Shown one piece after another: positions 54,301 to 63,364 of a DNA stretch of 64,000 bases (within the stretch, counting starts at the first letter, position 1; the number at the start of each line of letters is the position of its first letter). Source of the DNA: Watersipora subatra (lineage: Eukaryota; Bryozoa; Gymnolaemata; Cheilostomatida; Watersiporidae); assembly GCF_963576615.1 (NCBI RefSeq), contig NC_088711.1, forward strand, positions 13,687,869 through 13,751,868, written 5' to 3'. The position numbers and the translations under genes are program-made. The notes beneath the pieces were generated by a model that was not told the DNA's origin, did not search any database, and worked only from the letters and a program-made list of their open reading frames with translations.

Positions 54301-57300
54301 ATGGGAGCAAGCGTACGAGAGTAAGTGTATGAGAGTAAGTGTACGGGAGTAAGCGTGCGAGAGTAAGCGTATGAGAGTAAGCGTATGGGAGTAAGCGTAT
54401 GGGAGTAAGCGTATGGGAGTAAGTGTATGAGAGTAAGTGTATGAGAGTAAGTGTATGGGAGTAAGCGTATGGAAGTAAGCATACGGAAGTAAGCGTGCGA
54501 GAGTAAGCGCATGGGAGTAAGTGTATGGGAGTAAGCGTATGGGAGTAAGCGTATGGGAGTAAGTGTATGAGAGTAAGTGTATGAGAGTAAGTGTATGGGA
54601 GTAAGCGTATGGGAGTAAGTGTATGAGAGTAAGTGTACGGGAGTAAGCGTACGGGAGTAAGTGTATGGGAGTAAGTGTATGGGAGTAAGTGTATGGGAGT
54701 AAGTGTATGAGAGTAAGCGTATGGGAGTAAGTGTATGGGAGTAAGCGTATGGGAGTAAGTGTACGGGAGTAAGCGTATGGGAGTAAGTGTATGGGAGTAA
54801 GTGTATGAGAGTACGTGTATGAGAGTAAGTGTATGGGAGTAAGCGTATGGGAGTAAGTGTATGAGAGTAAGTGTACGAGAGTAAGCGTATGGGAGTAAGC
54901 GTATGGGAGTAAGTGTATGGGAGTAAGCGTACGGGAGTAAGTGTATGGGAGTAAGTGTATGGGAGTAAGTGTATGGGAGTAAGTGTACGGGATTAAGTGT
55001 ACGGGAGTAAGCGTATGGGAGTAAGTGTATGGGAGTAAGCATATGGGAGTAAGTGTATGAGAGTAAGTGTATGGGAGTAAGTGTATGAGAGTAAGCGTAT
55101 GGGAGTAAGTGTATGGGAGTAAGTGTATGAGAGTAAGTGTATGAGAGTAAGCGTATGGGAGTAAGCGTATGGGAGTAAGCGTATGAGAGTAAGTGTATGG
55201 GAGTAAGTGTATGGGAGTAAGCGTATGGGAGTAAGTGTATGAGAGTAAGTGTACGGGAGTAAGCGTATGGGAGTAAGTGTATGGGAGTAAGCGTACGGGA
55301 GGAAGTGTATGGGAGTAAGTGTATGAGAGTAAGTGTATGAGAGTAAGTGTATGGGAGTAAGCGTATGGGAGTAAGTGTATGAGAGTAAGCATATGGGAGT
55401 AAGTGTATGAGAGTAAGCGTATGGGAGTAAGTGTATGAGAGTAAGCGTATGGGAGTAAGCGTATGGGAGTAAGTGTATGGGAGTAAGTGTATGAGAGTAA
55501 GTGTACGGGAGTAAGCGTATGGGAGTAAGTGTATGGGAGTAAGTGTATGGGAGTAAGTGTATGGGAGTAAGTGTGTGGGAGTAAGTGTATGAGAGTAAGT
55601 GTACGGGAGTAAGCGTATGGGAGTAAGCGTATGGGAGTAAGCGTACGGGAGGAAGTGTATGAGAGTAAGCGTATGGGAGTAAGTGTATGAGAGTAAGCGT
55701 ATGGGAGTAAGTGTATGAGAGTAAGCGTATGGGAGTAAGTGTATGAGAGTAAGCGTATGGGAGTAAGTGTATGAGAGTAAGTGTATGGGAGTAAGTGTAT
55801 GAGAGTAAGCGTATGGGAGTAAGCGTATGGGAGTAAGCGTATGGGAGTAAGCGTATGGGAGTAAGCGTATGGGAGTAAGTGTATGAGAGTAAGTGTACGG
55901 GAGTAAGCGTATGGGAGTAAGTGTATGGGAGTAAGTGTATGGGAGTAAGTGTATGGGAGTAAGTGTATGGGAGTAAGCGTATGGGAGTAAGTGTATGAGA
56001 GTAAGTGTACGGGAGTAAGCGTATGGGAGTAAGTGTATGGGAGTAAGCGTACGGGAGGAAGTGTATGGGAGTAAGTGTATGAGAGTAAGTGTATGAGAGT
56101 AAGCGTATGGGAGTAAGTGTATGAGAGTAAGTGTATGGGAGTAAGTGTATGAGAGTAAGCGTATGGGAGTAAGCGTATGGGAGTAAGTGTATGGGAGTAA
56201 GTGTATGAGAGTAAGTGTACGGGAGTAAGCGTATGGGAGTAAGTGTATGGGAGTAAGTGTATGAGAGTAAGTGTGCGGGAGTAAGCGTATGGGAGTAAGC
56301 GTATGGGAGTAAGCGTATGGGAGTAAGTGTATGGGAGTAAGTGTATGGGAGTAAGTGTATGAGAGTAAGTGTATGAGAGTAAGCGTATGGGAGTAAGCGT
56401 ATGGGAGTAAGTGTATGGGAGTAAGTGTATGAGAGTAAGTGTATGAGAGTAAGCGTATGGGAGTAAGTGTATGAGAGCAAGCGTATGGGAGTAAGCGTAT
56501 GGGAGTAAGCGTATGGGAGTAAGCGTATGAGAGTAAGTGTACGGGAGTAAGCGTATGGGAGTAAGTGTATGGGAGTAAGTGTATGGGAGTAAATGTATGG
56601 GAGTAAGTGTATGGGAGTAAGTGTATGGGAGTAAGCGTACGGGAGGAAGTGTATGGGAGTAAGTGTATGGGAGTAAGTGTATGGGAGTAAGTGTACGGGA
56701 TTAAGTGTACGGGAGTAAGTGTACGGGAGTAAGCGTATGGGAGTAAGTGTATGGGAGTAAGCATATGGGAGTAAGTGTATGAGAGTAAGTGTATGGGAGT
56801 AAGTGTATGAGAGTAAGTGTACGGGAGTAAGCGTATGGGAGTAAGCGTATGGGAGTAAGTGTACGGGAGTAAGTGTATAGGAGTAAGTGTATGAGAGTAA
56901 GTGTATGAGAGTAAGTGTATGGGAGTAAGTGTATGGGAGTAAGTGTATGAGAGTAAGTGTATGAGAGTAAGTGTATGGGAGTAAGCGTATGGGAGTAAGT
57001 GTATGGGAGTAAGTGTATGAGAGTAAGCGTATGGGAGTAAGTGTATGGGAGTAAGCGTATGGGAGTAAGTGTATGAGAGTAAGCGTATGGGAGTAAGTGT
57101 ATGAGAGTAAGCGTATGGGAGTAAGTGTATGAGAGTAAGCGTATGAGAGTAAGCGTATGGGAGTAAGCGTATGGGAGTAAGCGTATGGGAGTAAGTGTAT
57201 GAGAGTAAGTGTATGAGAGTAAGCGTATGGGAGTAAGCGTATGGGAGTAAGTGTGTGAGAGTAAGTGTATGAGAGTAAGCGTATGGGAGTAAGCGTATGG

Positions 57301-57981
57301 GAGTAAGTGTATGAGAGTAAGTGTACGGGAGTAAGCGTACGGGAGTAAGTGTATGGGAGTAAGTGTATGGGAGTAAGTGTATGGGAGTAAGTGTACGGGA
57401 GTAAGCGTATGGGAGTAAGTGTATGGGAGTAAGTGTACGGGAGTAAGCGTACGGGAGTAAGTGTATGAGAGTAAGCGTATGGGAGTAAGCGTACGAAAGT
57501 AAGTGTATGAGAGCAAGCGTATGGGAGTAAGTGTATGGGAGTAAGCGTATGAGAGTAAGTGTATGAGAGTAAGTGTATGGGAGTAAGCGTATGGGAGTAA
57601 GCGTATGGGAGTAAGCGTATGGGAGTAAGCGTATGGGAGTAAGCGTATGGGAGTAAGTGTATGGGAGTAAGCGTATGGGAGTAAGCGTATGGGAGTAAGC
57701 GTATGGGAGTAAGCGTATGGGAGTAAGTGTATGGGAGTAAGTGTATGAGAGTAAGTGTATGGGAGTAAGAGTATGAACACAAGAAATGTCTACAAATGGA
57801 TAGAACGATTCAACAAGGGAGTACGAGTATGTCCATTACCAGCTAGATCTCCGTCGAGTCTCTCCACAACCAACTCAGATGGATCAGTCACCTTAAGCGC
57901 TGTTGAATAGCGGAGAACACTGCATGGTTGACAAACCGCTCGGCCAAGTGAATTGCAGAGATGTGTGAATCTGAGAGCCAT
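39271..57981 (-). CDS. AUH: 3-methylglutaconyl-CoA hydratase, AUH type (eight exons, complete)
   Basis: Exons 57840-57981, 53787-53854, 53517-53604, 52080-52259, 49633-49752, 42175-42299, 40803-40901 and 39271-39348 splice in frame to 299 residues. AUH hydrates 3-methylglutaconyl-CoA in mitochondrial leucine breakdown, and vertebrate AUH also binds AU-rich RNA. The start, ACCATGG, opens a basic, hydroxylated N-terminus ([17 protein letters not shown]...LRYST) like a mitochondrial presequence. Crotonase features follow in order: FCAGADLKER (oxyanion hole), [17 protein letters not shown] with the first catalytic Glu, [17 protein letters not shown] with the second, and the family C-terminus [20 protein letters not shown]. 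The Lys-rich helix linked to RNA binding in vertebrate AUH is less basic here. Introns total about 17.8 kb and are loaded with repeats. Confidence 0.95.
40018..40085 (-). mobile_element. tRNA-like SINE fragment
   Basis: On the minus strand: ATGGCTTAGCGGTCTAGAAC...then GGGGGTTCAACTCCCC, an A box and a B box in tRNA spacing. The anticodon loop lacks the invariant U33 and no acceptor stem pairs, so it is not a working tRNA gene. Confidence 0.55.
40107..40732. mobile_element. TTAA-flanked MITE with ~100-bp or longer inverted ends
   Basis: The ends GGTACGGCCACACGTAACGA and, reversed, GGTATGGCCACACGTAACGA lie between TTAA at 40103-40106 and 40733-40736. The arms stay complementary for about 120 bp (GTCAGACCCGTGCATGCACA region). 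Inside is a direct duplication of ACGCGACATGCAAAAAAATA. Unrelated in sequence to the TTAA family at 700 and 43580. Confidence 0.8.
40803..40901 (-). CDS. AUH: AUH exon 7
   Basis: Acceptor AACTTGACAG, donor [29 protein letters not shown] then [12 protein letters not shown]. Confidence 0.95.
41110..41470 (-). mobile_element. Two tRNA-like SINE fragments
   Basis: Minus strand, 41225-41150: GGCAGATTGGTGTAGTTGTT...CATGAGTTCGAATCTTG. Minus strand, 41465-41395: GGTGGTCGAGTGGTGCAGAC...CAGACTTTGAATCTC. Each has an A-box-like and B-box-like pair. They lie in intron 6 of the AUH gene. Confidence 0.5.
42175..42299 (-). CDS. AUH: AUH exon 6
   Basis: Acceptor TATCCTAG, donor [29 protein letters not shown] then [20 protein letters not shown]. 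Confidence 0.95.
42458..42500. mobile_element. Left remnant of a Tigger/pogo-like repeat split by the P-like element
   Basis: CAGTAGATGCTGATATAACG, as at 6994. The same repeat resumes at 45732 (ATTCTACATAACATAAAG) after the inserted element. Confidence 0.6.
43430..44800 (-). mobile_element. hAT-like segment with split BED finger, nested in the P-like element
   Basis: The GC-rich end on the minus strand (CAGGGGTGCCCGGGTCGGGT, about 44793) has the form of hAT termini. Downstream, a BED finger starts [20 protein letters not shown] (from 44543) with CTICKSK and resumes left of the TTAA element with [20 protein letters not shown] (43573-43510). No catalytic domain is seen. The other end is probably near 43040-43090 (GGGTCGG motifs), but a target duplication was not found. 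Confidence 0.55.
43580..44458. mobile_element. Foldback DNA element, TTAA-type family, copy 2
   Basis: Flanked by TTAA at 43576-43579 and 44459-44462; ends AGGTTGTCTTGCAACAAAAT and, reversed, AGGTTGACTTGCAACAAAAT, complementary for about 140 bp. Removing the element with one TTAA restores a continuous BED-finger frame, which fixes the boundaries exactly. Confidence 0.9.
44834..45200 (-). pseudogene. P/THAP9-type transposase C-terminal fragment
   Basis: Minus-strand frame: [20 protein letters not shown], then [36 protein letters not shown] and the terminal [15 protein letters not shown] stop and a frame shift interrupt the sequence just upstream (near 45205-45235). The N-terminal THAP and catalytic regions are absent. 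Confidence 0.7.
45931..46860 (+). mobile_element. Dispersed ~1-kb repeat, copy 2
   Basis: Starts near TACCCGAGTACTGAATACTC and ACTCGGGTAATAAAAAAGTC, shares the blocks of copy 1, and ends in the tRNA-like segment GAATGGCTTAGCCTTGTGGG...AGTTCAAATCCAG at 46700-46860. Confidence 0.7.
46861..47250 (+). mobile_element. SINE-like repeat related to 19495-19890
   Basis: GCCTCGCGGCGTTGCCCGGG then TATTAAAAATCAGCTTATAA, partly duplicated in tandem (AATGAGAGTTG.CT and CCAATGGAAAAT.. occur twice). Confidence 0.55.
47251..48170 (+). mobile_element. Dispersed ~1-kb repeat, copy 3
   Basis: Starts ATTAATGCCCGGCGTTGCCT, continues with the shared blocks, ends in a degenerate tRNA-like segment (GAATGGCTTAGCCTTATG...AGTTTAATTCCAG, 48045-48170). 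Confidence 0.7.
48190..49410. mobile_element. Composite old repeat (TA-type family, with tRNA-like part)
   Basis: 48227-48340 matches 13020-13150. 48365-48400 matches 7340-7375 (TATCCTAA...GACCCTGG), and 49260-49380 matches 7680-7780 (GGCAATTTGCATGTATTTTA). This is a decayed, expanded relative of the element at 6994-7836. Nothing coding. Confidence 0.45.
49633..49752 (-). CDS. AUH: AUH exon 5: second catalytic Glu
   Basis: Acceptor TTGTTTCAG, donor [27 protein letters not shown] then [20 protein letters not shown]. Confidence 0.95.
49753..50990. other. Part of AUH intron 4
   Basis: AT-rich, no element recognised. Short frames at 50050-50235 and 50358-50669 have no support. Confidence 0.5.
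50995..52022. repeat. 42-bp tandem array, about 24 copies, with 546-bp higher-order period
   Basis: The unit is GATTATAGCAATATCTAACT then GCTAGCATACCTTGTGGTAAAT. A marker variant (ATATCCAACTG, followed by GGTACATG) recurs at 51181 and 51727, exactly 13 units apart, with the same neighbouring variants. It lies in AUH intron 4. Confidence 0.95.
52080..52259 (-). CDS. AUH: AUH exon 4: oxyanion hole and first catalytic Glu
   Basis: Acceptor AATCTTCAG, donor [27 protein letters not shown] then [21 protein letters not shown] 42-bp array begins about 55 bp after its donor. Confidence 0.95.
52327..52540. repeat. 53-bp tandem repeat, 4 copies
   Basis: The unit contains GTTGTACAAGGTACATAACT; copies start 53 bp apart (ACAAGG at 52341, 52394, 52447, 52500). 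It lies just before AUH exon 4 in transcript order (intron 3). Confidence 0.95.
52541..53516. other. AUH intron 3 remainder
   Basis: No element or gene recognised. Confidence 0.5.
53517..53604 (-). CDS. AUH: AUH exon 3
   Basis: Acceptor TGATTTCAG, donor [27 protein letters not shown] then PGMFCAG. Confidence 0.93.
53787..53854 (-). CDS. AUH: AUH exon 2
   Basis: Acceptor GCTTTGCAG, donor [29 protein letters not shown] matches the crotonase N-terminal strand-turn. Confidence 0.93.
54240..57772. repeat. 14-bp minisatellite, about 250 copies, in AUH intron 1
   Basis: The unit is GGGAGTAAGTGTAT with T/C and G/A variants (GCGTAT, GTGTAC, GAGAGTAAG). Phase is nearly unbroken over 3.5 kb. Three 14-bp units equal 14 codons, so the minus strand shows open frames up to 929 codons ([14 protein letters not shown]); these are artefacts. 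The plus strand carries GTAAGT in nearly every unit. Confidence 0.97.
57840..57981 (-). CDS. AUH: AUH exon 1: presequence
   Basis: ATG in good context (ACCATGG), then [20 protein letters not shown]...[18 protein letters not shown]; donor G|GTAATG. Confidence 0.9.
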
Positions 57982-58933
57982 GGTTAAACTGATGGATAGC
58001 AAATAATATTGACATATTGTGATGATGAGTTAAAAATTACCATATTATATATTGCAAAATATACTAAAATAACCAAAATTTTTAAAGCAATTTTCAAGCG
58101 TTTACCGGTACATGCAAATACTGACCTAAATAAAACGGTTATAAAAGTGTAAGAGATGTTGAAACTATAGAATGACACATTGATATACATAAATGTGTAA
58201 ATAAAAATTCTATTCCTGGTCATAAAATGTTTGTTTGCAGCTTGAAAGGTTTCCACAATCTTTCCATGGTCATTACAAAAATTTCAATACATTAACATGC
58301 ATTGTGTGTGATAGCGTAGCAACGAGATTGCTGTCATTTCTCTTTTTCAAATATGGTGCTGGTAGCTAGACATCACTAATATATGCCTGCTTGCCTTCTG
58401 ATAGAACAGACTGTAAATGAGATGGCGGTGCTCACTCAGACATATTCAAGGGATCACAAAACAAATTGCATATTTAGACATGTTGGACATGAACAAGGAA
58501 CGGAAAAACTCATCTATTGTAACAGTTTTTAGCTTTAGTTAGAATGTTTCTACAAGTTTCAAGAAAGTGTTCTTACACTATTTCTTAAACTACTTCTGTC
58601 TCAATTAACACTTACCTAGTCTTCTTGCTACTGAAAGTCTATGCTGTTGTGATACTAGGGAGTTACCAATATCAGATGTAAGCGTTGAGCTACTGCACTG
58701 AGCTGTATCAGAATAACGAACAGAGTTTTATGATTTAAATATTGTAGCTTTTGAATAGTTAGGAGGTTACCTCAGTTTCAAAAGCAGATATGCTTACAGC
58801 TCAGCAAAAAATAACTTTTTGAAACAGAGGCCAACAGTTTAAATATTTTTGTAGCCACTACCATCAACACCACAAGCCTTGTAGGGTGAGAGCGCTAAGC
58901 CTACTAGTAAGAGTAAATTGTTCCGATCACATA
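57982..58933. other. 5' flank of AUH
   Basis: Presumed AUH promoter side. No CpG-rich or TATA element could be singled out. Nothing else seen. Confidence 0.45.
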
Positions 58934-59755
58934 CCGTAAAAACTCTAATTGAACGCCCCTCTAATTGAACGACACCTCTATTTGATCGCCATTATGAGGA
59001 AAGGGTTGAAAAATGGAGCCTCCCTCTATTTGAATGCCACCTCCATTTAACCGCTACTTTGACTATCTTTGATCTTTACGTACCCATAATATCAAGTGAT
59101 CAGTAGAAAGTGTCCACAAAATCGTATTAATAATGAATCGTTTACATTAATAACAATCAATTTTTTCGTTGTCCAACTCCAAAGCTTTTTGCTTTTTTCT
59201 ATTAAAACTTTCGACTGATCGACGCTCGTAACTCCTCTTCTATTACACATAAAAAGCTAGTTTTGGCTGTAAACTGTAGCAAACATATCAACGAGTGCAA
59301 TGAGCTTATATGCAACAATGGTAAATATAGGTATAAAATAAAAATATGTTTTCAAATTTAGAATGAATAAAAAATTGAAAGTTCCAACAAATTGCAAAGA
59401 TTGACACAGGCCATAATATCGTTGCAGGTCAATTGCAAGCAACATATATCAACTAGTAGAGATATTTCTCGGTTTTTCAATGCATATTTATCAAGAAATC
59501 TTTGACAAGTTAAAAGTAAGTTGGCAGCTTTATTACATCTAAAAGGTTTAATATCGCCCTACCGGAAAAAAGAGCAAAATATAGGCGACGTTCTCTTCGC
59601 CCTTAATAGGGCTAAATTTATCTTTCGAAAATTCTGACGAGCCATTTGAAAAATAGACTGCCAGCCTCTATTTTAACGCCGCCTCCAATTGACCGCCACT
59701 ATAGAGGAAGGGTTGAAAAATAGAGCGCCATGGCATTGAATTAAAGGTTTTACGG
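58934..59755. mobile_element. TA-flanked DNA element, 822 bp
   Basis: TA at 58932-58933 and 59756-59757 flank CCGTAAAAACTCTAATTGAA and, reversed, CCGTAAAACCTTTAATTCAA. Subterminal motifs (CCTCTATTTGATCGCC, CCTCCATTTAACCGCC, CCTCCAATTGACCGCC) repeat near both ends. No transposase frame; non-autonomous Tc1/mariner-like by its TA target. Confidence 0.7.
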
Positions 59756-62090
59756 TAGTTTTTATAGAGCACTGTGTGCAAAAAATCAAATTTATCAATA
59801 GCCCTATACCATTTAACATCCACCATCTGTGACGACTAAGAATTTAGTGATTCGGCAAAACTACCTTTGAGATCATACACCCAACAACAAGATGTACCAC
59901 TAAGTGTTAGTGGTAATATCCTTTGGCTAAAATCAAAACCTATTACAAAGCTGTCTGCATTTATACATTTGATTTGTTTTATACCATTATAGTAATTTAT
60001 TCAATTAGTATTTCAAATGGCAACATTATAACTGTTGCTCCATTAGCATGCTTTTTGAGTATAATTTTGTAATTGTAGATTGCTGCGTACCATTGCTGTA
60101 CTTCATTTAATTCATGCACTACATAAATGTGTATGTAGGCAATTCATATTATTGTCTCTGTGCATAACTTCACGATAACTGTTATTTTATACAAGGATAC
60201 ACCAAGATATGTTGCAACATAGCAACCAATATTTGTTGCAGACTTTTTACATTATAACTGTACAAAATGTACCATTGTTAGTTATATATTCCATATGTAT
60301 ATTATATTCCACCTTTTAGAATTGTGTAAAAAATAGTCATAAAAACAAAACTTGTTTTGTCAAAGTTGAGAACTTGAAGCAATGAAAAATCCTGTACATT
60401 AAATCATGGTGGAGTAGAGGTTTATAACTTGGCTTTTGGAGCTACTCAGGTTTTGTGCACCGGTTTTGTAAACCTATTTGGTAGTGGCAAGTTACAGTTT
60501 AGCCTTAACGTGAAAATTGTCCACAAGTGAATTATTTAGGTACAGAATTACAATGGCGCAAAATTTGAATAGGATTGAATTCTTATGTAAGATCAGTGGC
60601 ATGCCAAGCGCACAAGAAACCACAGAAGCAGACGACGAAATAAAGAAATTGTTCAAGGCACCGAAAAGTGGCAGCATCAAAAATCTTATTAAACACTCTT
60701 TTAACAATGGTAGAAACCAATCAATGGCAGAAATAAAACAATGCTGCTGCACTTAATTAACACCCCAAAATTGTGAAAATTCAATAAAACAATGGAGCTT
60801 CAAGAACCAAGTAGTAGCAGCACAAAGTCATACTACAGAAACGAGCAAGCATTGTTCGAAGTCATGTTGATTGCATGCCCAAAAAAAACAACATCGCGTG
60901 ATAAAATTTATCTCTGATGCACAAGTAGCACAGGTGTTTTCTGACTAACAAAAGTTCAGGACTATCGCAAAACTTGTTCTGAAAGTCGAAGTGGTTGTTC
61001 TCAAGGCAGATTTTCTATCAACCTGGTCAATGCATATCTGAATTATTGTCCCAGACTCAACGATGTAAAGTTGAATGTAGTCTTCTTAACAATTAGCTTA
61101 TGATGATAGTGAGTTAACTAAACAGGCTTCCTTGTATGTTAATTATTTATCGAATGTTATCATTAGATTTGTATTAATACTAGTGTAAAAAAGCTGTTGA
61201 TAATTCACTGTCATTTAAGTCATAAATTAACCAACCCTTAAAAGACTGACAGTTACCAAACTTCAATGTCTAATTTGCACTAAACTAAACCTATATTTAT
61301 AGTCCATAACTCCAATATTCAATGATTGCCACATTAAGGACATACGCAAAGTGAAACCAGAAATCCTGTCGCAGTCGTAATTTTGCTTTTTCCAATTTGC
61401 TTCAGTAGTACGACCGCGACTCTTTGTCTGTTATATAGCATCGACTTTAGATTACACTCGAACCAACCACCCAGATTAATGGAGTTTTTTCATAAAAGCT
61501 AAACACAATTTGCTATAAACAGTAGAAATGCACACGTACAAAAACGTAGTCTTATACAGGTGTAACGTTGAAAATTATAGTTTTAGATTAAACATATTCA
61601 TAAAGTTGACTGACTGCGAAAACTAATAAAGCGATAAGCCGAACTCATAAATATCAGTATCCGAGCTTGCAGCCCATCGCTTAAACGTAATAAAAATATT
61701 AATTGGGCTCGTTGCGTTTTCTTAAAAAATAGCGGGTTTTGACTGCAAGGGTTGAAATCAATGGTTATTGTTGACCTTTGCGGAAAGCCTGTAAGGACGC
61801 AGAGCTCGTATAATAAATTACATGTACGTCCGAACGCGAAAGAAAAAATTGTGTAGAAAATTGACAATGTCATGGCTATGCCATGTTACGATCGCTTGAG
61901 CTCCTTATCCTAGCATTGTTTCGCTAATTCTTGTAGCTCCATATCTGGAACACATGTGAAGGCTCACTGCGAGAATTACTAAGGTGTTAATTTATCTAGA
62001 AATGAAGGTCAGATTTTATTATGCTTTATCAATATCTCCATTCCACATTCATATACCGTAGTTAACATTTGATAACTAACTCAATAGTAC
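59756..62090. other. Intergenic, one small frame
   Basis: AT-rich. Apart from the small frame at 60553-60756, nothing is supported. Confidence 0.5.
60553..60756 (+). CDS. Hypothetical 67-residue frame
   Basis: ATG begins MAQNLNRIEFLCKISGMPSA, continuing through a charged stretch to KQCCCT and TAA. An AATAAA lies at 60782. Composition is protein-like and there is a polyadenylation signal close by, but no family is recognised. A decayed transposon exon is as likely as a small gene. Confidence 0.2.
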   Translation: MAQNLNRIEFLCKISGMPSAQETTEADDEIKKLFKAPKSGSIKNLIKHSFNNGRNQSMAEIKQCCCT

Positions 62091-62092
62091 AA

Positions 62093-62990
62093 TTAATATA
62101 AGATAGTACAATTCGCTGGGCTCTGAATATATGTTAGTGCAGTGAGATGGATTTAGAATACATATTAGTACAATTAGATTAGGTCTGAATATATGTTAGT
62201 ACAATTAGATGGACTCTGAATTTATGCTAGTACAATGAGATGGACTCTTAATACATGTTAGCACAAATTAGATGAACCCTGAACACATGTTAGTACAATG
62301 AGATGGACTCAGAACACATGTTAGTATAATTAGATTGGCTCTGAATATATGTTAGTACAGTTAGATGGACTCTGAATACATGTTAGTACATCGAGATGGT
62401 CTTTGAATACATGTTAGTACAATTAGATGGACTCTGAATACATGTTAGTACAATTAGATGGACTCTGAATACATATTAGTAGAATTAGATTGACTCCAAA
62501 TATAAGTTAGTACAATTAGATGGACCTTGAATACATGTTAGTATAATTAGATGGACACTGAATACATGTTGGTACAATTAGATAGACCTTGAATACATGT
62601 TAGTACAATTAAATTGACTCTGAATATAAGTTAGTAGAATTGGATTGACTCTGAATATAATGTAAGTTAACATAATTAGATTGATTCTGAATACATGCTA
62701 GTACAGTTAGAAGGACTCTGAATATAATGTAAGTTAATAGAATTAGATTGATTCTCAATACATACTGGTACAATTAGATTGACTCTGAATATAAGTCAGT
62801 AGAATTAGATTGACTCTGAATATAATGTAAGTTAATAGAATTAGATTGATTCTGAATACATGCTAGTACAATTAGATGGACTCTGAATATAAGTTAGTAC
62901 TTGTATTTAGATTGACTCTGAATATAATGTAAGTTAGTAGAATTAGATGGACCCTGAATACATGTCAGTCCAATTAGATGGATTTTGAAT
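62093..62990. repeat. Degenerate 31-bp tandem array, about 29 copies
   Basis: The unit is TAGATGGACTCTGAATACAT plus GTTAGTACAAT, with many substitutions and insertions (some units extended to ATATAATGTAAGTTAATAG). It is older-looking than the other arrays and lies 370 bp upstream of the COSMC-like start. Confidence 0.9.
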
Positions 62991-63364
62991 ATTCATTTCT
63001 TCGTTATCCATAATGAGAATTGTTTAGTTAAAAAACTGTTAGTGACCTTTTCTTGAAACTATTCTAACTAGTTTATAAATTTCTCTCGCAATTCGATTAT
63101 ACATTAAATTAAGAATATATCATAGCAGGTCCCCGTTTAAATGTCTATTATTTTGTTTAAGTTATGCCAGCTAATATTTAAACCCACATTGGCCAACAGT
63201 ACTGTAAGAGTTCAGAGATTTGACAAACCTTCTGTAGTGAAATATAAGGCATTGATAAAAACATTTGTAAATGCTTTAGCAGAAAATTGGAATATTTTCT
63301 TCATTTCGCCTATATTTGTTTTAGTTGGAGTAATACAAAGTTTGTAACAGTGAGAGGATGCAGC

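Noticed and set aside
54196-57782. Minus-strand open frames of 929, 846, 398 and 359 codons ([14 protein letters not shown] repeats)
   Set aside because: They exist only because a 14-bp repeat without stops reads through in every frame. They lie in AUH intron 1 and have no start context, splice sites or non-repeat sequence.
63141-63347. 68-codon frame upstream of the COSMC-like start
   Set aside because: No recognisable domain and it ends before the gene; at most an upstream frame in the 5' UTR.
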